Positions 6,170 to 11,086 of a stretch of DNA of 11,086 nucleotides are shown one piece after another. A program made the position numbers and the translations under genes. Origin of the DNA: Thermoleophilaceae bacterium. Lineage in GTDB: Bacteria > Actinomycetota > Thermoleophilia > Solirubrobacterales > Thermoleophilaceae. Numbering within the stretch: the first letter of the stretch is position 1; every line of letters starts with the position of its first letter. The notes under the pieces are model-generated. The model did not search any database, was not told the DNA's origin, and was given only the letters and a program-made list of their open reading frames with translations. The DNA lies in assembly GCA_013695855.1 (NCBI GenBank), contig JACCZR010000031.1, forward strand, positions 1-11,086, in the 5' to 3' direction.

Positions 6170-7471
6170 CTAAGCGGCGGCGGGCTCCTTCTCGCCCTCC
6201 GCGTCCCCGACGGGCGAGCCGGCCGCCGTGCCCGGCGCCTGCTCGAGGACGTGCTCCTCCCCAGCGGGCTGGCGCTCGCGGTACTCCTTGCGCTGCATGC
6301 GCGAGATGACCAGGCGCTGGACCTGGGCCGTGCCCTCGAACAACTGGTAGATCTTGGCGTCGCGGAAGAACTTCTCCAACGGGCATTCGGTGGTCTGCGC
6401 GTAGGGGCCGACGAGATCCATGAGGGTGGTGGTCACCCACATGGTCACGTCGCCCGCCTTGAGCTTGGACATCGAGCCCTGGCCGCCGGTCATCGCGACA
6501 CCGTTGCGGCCCATCCAGGCAGCGCGCCAGACGAGCATGCGCGAGGCCTCGATCTCCGTGACCACGTCAGCCAGCACCTGCTGCACGTGCTGCTGCTCGA
6601 GCAGCGGGCCGTGCTCGTCGGCCCTGTCCTCGAGGTGCTCGAGCGTCCACTCGTAGGCCGCCTGCGCGATTCCCAGCGCCGAGGCGCCCACCATCGGGCG
6701 GGTTATCTCGAAGGTGGCCAGGGCGTTGGAGGCCCCGCCCGACTGCCCCGAGCGCGCGCGCTCGAGCTTGCGCTCGAGCTTCTCCGACCCGCCGAGCAGG
6801 TTCTCCAACGGGACCCGACAGTCCTCGAACACCAGCTCCGCGGTCTGCGAGGCGCGGATGCCGATCTTGTCCTCCTTCTTGCCCTGGGAGAGGCCCGGGG
6901 CGCCCTTGGGGACGATGAAGGAGGCTTGGCCTCGGTGGCCGAGCTCGGGGTCGACGGTTGCGACCACGACGTTCACGTCCGCGATGCCGCCGTTGGAGAT
7001 GAACACCTTCGTGCCGTTGAGGACCCACTCGTCGCCGTCGCGCTTGGCGGTGGTGCGCAGCGACTTGACGTCCGAGCCGGCACCGGCCTCGGTCACGGCG
7101 TAGGCGCCGAGCTTGAGCTCGTCGCCCTCGCCGAAGCACTCGGGAAGCCAGCGGCCGATCTGCTCGGGCGTGCCCGAGGCGGCGATGCCGGCGGCGGCGA
7201 GCGAGGAGGCCGAGATGGCAAGGGCGATGCCGGCGCAGCCCCAGTGCAGCTCCTCGGCGTAGATCACGCCGAACAGGCCGTCGGGGTCGGTGCCAATCTT
7301 GGTGATGGTCTCGAGCCCGTGCAGATTCCACTCGCGGGCGGCCTTGATGGCCTCCCACGGCACTGCCTGCTCGCGGTCGTACTTGTCGGCGATCGGCCTG
7401 ATCACCTCGCGCGCGAAGCGGCGACAGTGCTGTTGAAACTCGAGCTGTTCGTCGTTGAGCCTGAAATCCAC
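6170..7471 (-). CDS. Acyl-CoA dehydrogenase
   Basis: This FAD-dependent enzyme introduces the alpha-beta double bond into acyl-CoA, passing electrons to ETF. The 433-residue product carries both family signatures: GAYAVTEAGAGSD in the middle domain and QLFEGTAQVQRLVISR near the C-terminus, where E379 of FEGT is the expected catalytic base. The N-terminal helical domain begins MDFRLNDEQLEFQQHCRRF. After about residue 398 there is a 35-residue, Ala/Gly/Glu-rich extension beyond the usual end, probably disordered. Substrate chain length or branching cannot be read from this. The start is GTG at 7471 with a GGAGGA ribosome site (7481-7486). A TetR-type palindrome lies 60 bp upstream, so regulation by an acyl-CoA- or fatty-acid-responsive repressor is likely. 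No other beta-oxidation gene is in the window. Confidence 0.93.
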   Translation of the reverse strand: MDFRLNDEQLEFQQHCRRFAREVIRPIADKYDREQAVPWEAIKAAREWNLHGLETITKIGTDPDGLFGVIYAEELHWGCAGIALAISASSLAAAGIAASGTPEQIGRWLPECFGEGDELKLGAYAVTEAGAGSDVKSLRTTAKRDGDEWVLNGTKVFISNGGIADVNVVVATVDPELGHRGQASFIVPKGAPGLSQGKKEDKIGIRASQTAELVFEDCRVPLENLLGGSEKLERKLERARSGQSGGASNALATFEITRPMVGASALGIAQAAYEWTLEHLEDRADEHGPLLEQQHVQQVLADVVTEIEASRMLVWRAAWMGRNGVAMTGGQGSMSKLKAGDVTMWVTTTLMDLVGPYAQTTECPLEKFFRDAKIYQLFEGTAQVQRLVISRMQRKEYRERQPAGEEHVLEQAPGTAAGSPVGDAEGEKEPAAA

Positions 7472-7480
7472 GGGTGTGAG

Positions 7481-7486
7481 TCCTCC
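7481..7486 (-). promoter_or_regulatory. Shine-Dalgarno of the acyl-CoA dehydrogenase
   Basis: The minus strand reads GGAGGA, 9 nt before the GTG at 7471. It supports that GTG as the start, which also gives the normal N-terminus of the family. Confidence 0.65.
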
Positions 7487-7502
7487 GGATCCGATGATGC
7501 GC

Positions 7503-7521
7503 CGGGCGCCTGCTGCGCCCG
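7503..7521. repeat. GC-rich hairpin in the divergent spacer
   Basis: CGGGCGC (7503-7509) and GCGCCCG (7515-7521) pair perfectly around a 5-nt loop. It lies between the TetR-type palindrome and the ribosome site of the acyl-CoA dehydrogenase, so it would fall in that gene's 5' leader if transcription starts near the palindrome. Its role is unknown. Confidence 0.4.
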
Positions 7522-7531
7522 AGCCCGATGA

Positions 7532-7547
7532 TTGACTGACCAGTCAA
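7532..7547. promoter_or_regulatory. TetR-type operator palindrome
   Basis: TTGACTG-AC-CAGTCAA is a perfect 7-bp inverted repeat with a 2-bp centre. Size and sequence resemble operators of TetR/AcrR-family repressors that control acyl-CoA metabolism genes. It lies in the spacer between two divergent genes, 60 bp from the dehydrogenase start and 27 bp from the earliest start of the lipoprotein. TTGACT on the plus strand could also act as a -35 box, so a bound repressor would block transcription. The repressor gene is not in the window. Confidence 0.65.
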
Positions 7548-7574
7548 CCAACACGAAGACTACCGCGAGTAGGG

Positions 7575-8810
7575 ATGGAAGGCCAGAGCGAGCGGCGAGA
7601 GCGCCCAGAGCGCCCGCTACCCTCCCCCGCGCCGGTGTGCCGCCCCCGTCTCCTGAGTCTGGCTCTCGTGGCCACGGTCGCCCTCACGGGCTGCAGCCTT
7701 GGCGACGATGCGGGACGGCCTCCCCAGCTCGGCGCGAAGTCCGACGACGAGGAGGCCGCGGCCAAGCTGGGCTTCCCTTCGAGCGCCACCAAGAACACCG
7801 TGCGCGTCGGCGGCGGCGACGCGGCGGCGGACGTGGCCGGGGTGGCCAGCGCCGTCTTTCCCTCCACTCAGAGCGCCAACCGGCCGACCGCCGTCGTGCT
7901 CCTGGACCAGGACAACTGGCAGGCCGGCGTGGTGGCCTCTGCGCTGGCGTCGCCACCGATCGGAGGGGCGTTCCTGCTGAGCACCGACGGCGACCTGCCG
8001 GCGGTCAGCCAGGACACGCTCGACCGGCTCGACCCAAAGGGCTCGGACCTCAGCAAGGACGCGCAGGTCATTCGCATCGGCGAAGACGTCCCGAGGCCAT
8101 CCGGGCTCAAGACCGCCGCCATCGAAGGCGACAACCCCTTCGAGCTGGCTGCCGCCGTGGACCGCTTCCAGTCGGCGGCCAAGGGCCGTCCCTCGAAGAA
8201 CGTGGTGATCGCCTCTGGCGAGCGGCCCGAGTGGGCCATGCCCGCCGGCGCTTGGGCGGCCTTCTCCGGCGACTCGGTGCTGCTCACCCAGCGCAACACG
8301 CTGCCGCCCGCGACCCGTCGTGCCATCCAGGCGCACGAGCGGCCGGGGATCTACATCATGGGCAACGACACGGTGGTCTCCAAGCGCGTGGAGGACGAGC
8401 TCAAGAAGCTCGGCCGCGTCGTGCGCATCCAGGGCCCGACGCCCGTGCAGAACGCGATCGCCTTCTCGCGCTACGCGCCCGACGGGAAAGACTTCGGTTG
8501 GCGCACCGTCACCGCCGGCTCGGTGCACACCGTGGCCAGCACGGAGCGTCCCAACGACGTGGTGGGCGCGGCCATGCTCACCGCCCGCGGGGTCCCCGCC
8601 CCGCTGCTGCTCACCAACCGGGCCGACCGCATTCCCCCTCCGCTCGAGTCGGCGCTGCTCAGCGTGCAGCCCGGCTTCGACGACGACAGGCGAGACGTCG
8701 CCTACAACCGGACGTGGGTGCTGGGCGACGACCGCACGATCTCCGTGGCCGCACAGGCGAAGCTCGACCAGATCACCGAGCTCATCCCCGTGCAGGTCAA
8801 CGCGCCCTAG
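7575..8810 (+). CDS. Lipoprotein with cell wall-binding repeat 2 (CWB2-like) domains
   Basis: The product is an exported lipoprotein of up to 411 residues. The lipobox is ALTGC with the lipidated cysteine at residue 40, which is long for a signal peptide. The GTG at 7635 gives MCRPRLLSLALVATVALTGC, a standard 20-residue signal, and may be the true start. The rest consists of alpha/beta repeats of the CWB2 type: segments such as RPTAVVLLDQDNWQAGVVAS, GGAFLLSTDGDLP and NDVVGAAMLTARGVPAPLLL recur, with an ADVAGVASAVFP-type opening about residue 84. CWB2 domains of clostridial wall proteins bind anionic wall polymers; here the repeats are degenerate and no catalytic domain is attached. It could hold wall polymer close to the membrane. 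It is divergent from the acyl-CoA dehydrogenase, sharing the palindrome at 7532, and is followed by a strong hairpin. Confidence 0.75.
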   Translation: MEGQSERRERPERPLPSPAPVCRPRLLSLALVATVALTGCSLGDDAGRPPQLGAKSDDEEAAAKLGFPSSATKNTVRVGGGDAAADVAGVASAVFPSTQSANRPTAVVLLDQDNWQAGVVASALASPPIGGAFLLSTDGDLPAVSQDTLDRLDPKGSDLSKDAQVIRIGEDVPRPSGLKTAAIEGDNPFELAAAVDRFQSAAKGRPSKNVVIASGERPEWAMPAGAWAAFSGDSVLLTQRNTLPPATRRAIQAHERPGIYIMGNDTVVSKRVEDELKKLGRVVRIQGPTPVQNAIAFSRYAPDGKDFGWRTVTAGSVHTVASTERPNDVVGAAMLTARGVPAPLLLTNRADRIPPPLESALLSVQPGFDDDRRDVAYNRTWVLGDDRTISVAAQAKLDQITELIPVQVNAP

Positions 8811-8850
8811 AGGAGGCGTCCAAAGCGCCTTCAGGACGGCCGCGCGGCTC

Positions 8851-8874
8851 TCGTGGCCGGCCCGCCGGCCGCGA
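8851..8874 (+). terminator. Strong hairpin terminator candidate
   Basis: A 10-bp stem with one G-T pair (8851-8860 with 8865-8874) closes a CCCG loop; its core is GGCCGG/CCGGCC. It starts 40 bp after the lipoprotein stop and is followed by a weak TTCGCTCTCG stretch, not a true T-tract. It probably ends the lipoprotein transcript and insulates the gene at 8942. Confidence 0.5.
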
Positions 8875-8929
8875 TTCGCTCTCGTACCTCGGCCGGTAAC
8901 AGCATGAGGGCCGATTACATCGCAGGGGG

Positions 8930-8935
8930 TATCTT
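8930..8935 (+). promoter_or_regulatory. Candidate -10 hexamer for the gene at 8942
   Basis: TATCTT ends 6 nt before the GTG at 8942, with no Shine-Dalgarno between, again a leaderless layout. The preceding bases give GGGTAT, which also resembles the -10 of general-stress sigma factors of the SigB/SigF type, but I see no matching GTTT-type -35. Confidence 0.4.
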
Positions 8936-8941
8936 GAGGTC

Positions 8942-9223
8942 GTGAGCGAGTTCGAACAGCCCGCGCGCTTCGAGCGTGAGGCGACGGTGGAGGACGTGCG
9001 CCAGCTCATGGGCGCCTCGACCCCCCACTTCGCGCCCCACATCCGCAACCGCATCCGGACGCTGATCGGCGGCCTGGCCGACGGCCACCCGGCCCGGGTC
9101 GAGGGAGAGCGCGAGATCGCCCGGCTCGACCGCCTGGCCCACGGCTCCGAGCGGCGCGGCGGGCTCCAGGAGGGCGAGCGCCCGATGCCCAGCCTGCGCG
9201 ACGAAGGACAGGAGCCCGGCTGA
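8942..9223 (+). CDS. Small hypothetical protein
   Basis: A 93-residue, hydrophilic, mostly helical protein with no signal peptide, membrane segment, cysteine or known motif. The first 65 residues look like a folded domain: FEREATVEDVRQLMG, then HFAPHIRNRIRTLIGGL and GEREIARLDRLA, two or three amphipathic helices rich in Arg and Glu. The last 25 residues are Gly, Glu and Arg rich and probably disordered. Third codon positions are almost all G or C, so the reading frame is real. The start is GTG with a -10-like hexamer just before it. I have an impression of similar small proteins in Thermoleophilia but can name no family. It sits directly before the Fur remnant, possibly overlapping it by a CTGA junction. 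Confidence 0.65.
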   Translation: MSEFEQPARFEREATVEDVRQLMGASTPHFAPHIRNRIRTLIGGLADGHPARVEGEREIARLDRLAHGSERRGGLQEGERPMPSLRDEGQEPG

Positions 9224-9555
9224 ACGGACCCGACGCGCGCTCGGGCTGGTGCCGCGAGGTGCGCGAGCCGGACGGCGAATGGGTTGCAGGGACTCGCTCG
9301 CAGAGGTATCCGGGGCGTCGAGCGTCGGGCCGAGACAGTCGGGCTCGTGCGGCACTTCCACCTGGGCCACGGACCTGGGCTTAGCGCGGGCGCGGGCACG
9401 GGGGAGTACCTGGTCTGCGACGCATGCGACACCGTCCATGCCGTCGAGCCGACCGAGCTTGACGGCGTGCGGGAGGCCGTCCGCAGGAGCTTCGGCTTCG
9501 AAGCGAGCTCCTCCCACTACCGATCGTGGGCCTGTGCCGAGCGTGCTCGGCGTGA
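9220..9555 (+). pseudogene. Broken Fur-family metalloregulator
   Basis: Three reading frames must be joined to recover a Fur-type repressor. Frame A (about 9244-9282) gives WCREVREPDGEWV, perhaps the second helix. Frame B (9294-9308) gives SLAEV, and if one base is restored near 9310 the reading continues as YRGVERRAETVGLVRHFHLGHGP, the Fur recognition helix and wing (SLATVYR..E.L...GLVR). This frame (to 9517) contains EYLVCDAC, the dimerisation domain and GFEASSSH. If one more base is restored after 9517, the reading continues as LPIVGLCRACSA and stops at 9553-9555. Both CxxC pairs of the structural zinc site (CDAC and CRAC) are thus present, but the HHH metal motif before LVC is not, and the first DNA-binding helix is missing. 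Third-base G/C bias persists, so decay is recent or the sequence has errors. The regulated metal cannot be told. Confidence 0.7.
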
Positions 9556-9642
9556 GCTTCGACTGGCTCTTCAAGCCGGTCGAGGACCTCGACGGGCGCC
9601 TTCGGCCTGATGTTCGGGCTCTGGTACTCGGGTATCACCTAA
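9552..9642 (+). pseudogene. Possible short ORF after the Fur remnant, frameshifted
   Basis: A GTG at 9552 overlaps the Fur-type stop (GTGA). It opens 14 codons reading VSFDWLFKPVEDLD. After one surplus G in the GGG run at 9594-9596, another frame continues GAFGLMFGLWYSGIT and stops at TAA 9640-9642. Joined, this is a 29-residue peptide with G or C at nearly every third position. Its stop overlaps the HypF stop on the other strand by 2 bases, a normal convergent junction. The hydrophobic C-terminal half could be membrane-associated. I recognise no family. It may be a small gene, the remnant of a longer one, or chance. Confidence 0.3.
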
Positions 9643-11086
9643 GAGACGAGTGCGGCCGCCACGGCGGCCTGGCCGTACGAGATACCGCCATCGTTGGGCG
9701 GCAGGGCCAGCGGGCGAAGCACTCGCAGGCCCGCCGCCTCGAGGTGGGCGGTGGTGCGCTCGAGCAGCACGCGGTTTTGAAAGACGCCGCCCGACAGCAC
9801 CGCCGTCGCCTCTCCGGTGGACGCGCACGCCTCGGCGGTCGCCCGCGCCAGTCCCTCGTGGAAGCGGGCGGCCACCCGGCCCGGCTCGGCCCCCGATGCC
9901 ACGTCCTCCAGCACCGCGAGGATTGTTGGGCGCGCATCGATAAGAGACATCGGGTAGGCGCCGTCCTCAGCAGGGTCCACGAGGGCCTCGAGCTCCACCG
10001 CCGCCTGCCCTTCGTAGCCGGCCGTCGATCGAACGCCGCACAGGGCAGCGACGGCATCGAACAGGCGTCCGGCGCTGGTGGTGACGGGCGAGGCGGTGCC
10101 GCTCACGCAAAGGCGCGCGACCTCGGCCCAGCGCCCGGGCGCGACGGCACCGGCCAGGGATGGGGGCAGCTCCGGCTCCGGCCCCACCGTCTCCACCAGC
10201 CAGGCGCACGCCATGCGCCACGGCTCGCGAATGGCGCGTTCGCCGCCCGGGAGGCGCACCGGCCAAAGGTGGCCGACGCGCTCAAAGCCCGACAGCGAGC
10301 CGACCAGCAGCTCCCCGCCCCACACCGCGCCGTCTGTTCCCAGCCCGGTCCCGTCGAAGATCGCCCCCACCGCCGTGCCCAGCTCGCCGTGCTCGGCCAG
10401 GCAGGCGGCCATATGGGCGTGGTGGTGCTGGACTCCGACGTGCTCGACCCCCTCCAGCTCCAGCGCGTGCTTGGTCGAGAGGTACTCCGGGTGCAGGTCG
10501 TGCGCCACCACCTCCGGGCGCACCGCGAACAGCCGCTCGAAGTGCTCGATCCCCTCGCGGAACGAGCGCAGGGTCTCCCAGTTGCCCAGGTCGCCGATGT
10601 GGTGGCCCACCCAGGCGCGCCGGCCGCGGGCCAGGCAGAAGGCGTTCTTCTGCTCGGCGCCGCAGGCCAGCAGCGGCGGCGCATCCAACGGGAGGTTCAC
10701 GGGCGCGGGCACGTAGCCGCGCGAGCGCCGGATCGAGAGCGGGGGGCCCGAGGTTGCCCGTACGACCGAGTCGTCGGCGCGCACGTGGATGGGGCGGTCG
10801 TGGACGAGGAAGAGGTCGGCGATCGGTGCCAGGCGCTCCAGCGCGTCGTCGTCGATGTAGGCGATCGGCTCGTCGGAGACGTTGGCGCTGGTCATCACCA
10901 GCGCCTCCCCAACGTCGGCGAGCAGCAGGTGATGAAGCGGCGAGTAGGGCAGCATCACCCCGAGGTCCGGCGAGCGCGGCGCCACCGACGCGGCCACCCG
11001 CGCTCCGGGCCGGCGGCGGGCGATCACTATCGGGCGCTCACGGCCGGTCAGCAGCGCCTCCTCGGCCGGCCCGAGCTCCACCAGCT
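9639..11086 (-). CDS. hypF: Carbamoyltransferase HypF, C-terminal part (truncated by the window edge)
   Basis: HypF makes the thiocarbamate on HypE that becomes the cyanide ligands of [NiFe] hydrogenase. About 482 codons of the C-terminal part are present, and the frame runs off the right edge, so the acylphosphatase and zinc-finger domains lie outside. Visible in order are the end of the YrdC-like domain (MLPYSPLHHLLL, then MTSANVSDEPI), the linker RRSRGYVPAPV, and the Kae1-like carbamoyltransferase domain. That domain holds KNAFCLARG, HHIGDLGN, the metal-binding HHHAH, FDGTGLGTDGAVWGGE, LSGGVFQN and LPPNDGGISYGQ near the end. All key motifs are intact. The GTG at 11081 is internal, not the start. 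The gene indicates that the organism makes a [NiFe] hydrogenase, with other hyp genes probably outside the window. It converges with the broken Fur gene. Confidence 0.95.
   Translation of the reverse strand, partial: LVELGPAEEALLTGRERPIVIARRRPGARVAASVAPRSPDLGVMLPYSPLHHLLLADVGEALVMTSANVSDEPIAYIDDDALERLAPIADLFLVHDRPIHVRADDSVVRATSGPPLSIRRSRGYVPAPVNLPLDAPPLLACGAEQKNAFCLARGRRAWVGHHIGDLGNWETLRSFREGIEHFERLFAVRPEVVAHDLHPEYLSTKHALELEGVEHVGVQHHHAHMAACLAEHGELGTAVGAIFDGTGLGTDGAVWGGELLVGSLSGFERVGHLWPVRLPGGERAIREPWRMACAWLVETVGPEPELPPSLAGAVAPGRWAEVARLCVSGTASPVTTSAGRLFDAVAALCGVRSTAGYEGQAAVELEALVDPAEDGAYPMSLIDARPTILAVLEDVASGAEPGRVAARFHEGLARATAEACASTGEATAVLSGGVFQNRVLLERTTAHLEAAGLRVLRPLALPPNDGGISYGQAAVAAALVS

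Noticed and set aside
6128..7531. 467-residue plus-strand ORF opposite the acyl-CoA dehydrogenase
   Set aside because: It is a high-GC shadow frame: Ala, Arg, Gly, Leu and His rich, with no motif, fully antisense to a clear gene.
8811..8818. AGGAGG directly after the lipoprotein stop as a ribosome site
   Set aside because: No start codon follows at a suitable distance, so it has no gene to serve.
7532..8899. 455-residue plus-strand ORF overlapping the CWB2-like lipoprotein
   Set aside because: It is a shadow in another frame, extremely Arg, Gly and Ala rich; the lipoprotein frame has a signal peptide, a lipobox and G/C third bases.
8915..9574. 219-residue minus-strand ORF across the small gene and the Fur remnant
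   Set aside because: The composition is Arg, Ser, Pro and Ala rich with no motif, and the opposite strand shows better coding signals: G/C third bases and recognisable Fur segments.
9284..9610. 108-residue ORF as an intact gene
   Set aside because: Only residues 13-78 make sense as Fur sequence; both ends are out-of-frame translations of neighbouring segments.
1..11086. CRISPR array, tRNA, rRNA, insertion sequence or phage genes
   Set aside because: I saw no regularly spaced repeats, tRNA cloverleaf, transposase motifs or terminal inverted repeats in the window.

Overview
The window is GC-rich chromosomal DNA from what looks like an actinobacterium, most likely of the class Thermoleophilia (Solirubrobacterales/Gaiellales type). 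I infer this from the roughly 70% GC content, strong G/C bias at third codon positions, frequent GTG and TTG starts, apparent leaderless genes, a PspA/PspAA plus HtpX/PspAB stress module, a caa3-type CtaG and a lipoprotein with CWB2-like repeats. I see no insertion sequence, phage gene, CRISPR array, tRNA or rRNA.

Layout. Positions 29-1975 (minus) hold a secreted coiled-coil M23 metallopeptidase followed by a divergent Lgt-family protein. Positions 2130-3693 (plus) hold the membrane metalloprotease HtpX and PspAB. Facing them on the minus strand (6120-3775) is a probable operon of ctaG, an NTF2-like lipoprotein, pspA and pspAA, with 4-nt stop/start overlaps at two of its three junctions. Upstream on the same strand is an acyl-CoA dehydrogenase (7471-6170). 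It is divergent from a lipoprotein with CWB2-like repeats (7575-8810), and a perfect 7-2-7 TetR-type palindrome lies between them. Next are a small conserved-looking hypothetical gene (8942-9223), a broken Fur-family metalloregulator with a possible small downstream ORF (9220-9642), and the C-terminal part of HypF (minus, continuing past the right edge).

How the parts fit. The centre is an envelope-stress module: PspA and PspAA on one strand, HtpX and PspAB on the other, meeting tail to tail at a hairpin. The flanking genes also act at the envelope: a wall hydrolase, lipoprotein lipidation, two lipoproteins and oxidase assembly. The right end touches hydrogenase maturation (HypF) and carries the most surprising feature. 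Positions 9244-9642 read as a Fur-type regulator and a short following ORF only if several single-base frame changes are allowed, although every other gene in the window is intact. This is either recent gene decay or a local sequence-quality problem.

At least three genes (lgt, htpX and the gene at 8942) have a TAnnnT-like -10 hexamer 6-7 nt before a GTG start and no Shine-Dalgarno sequence, which is the arrangement of leaderless transcripts. pspA and the acyl-CoA dehydrogenase instead have clear Shine-Dalgarno sequences.
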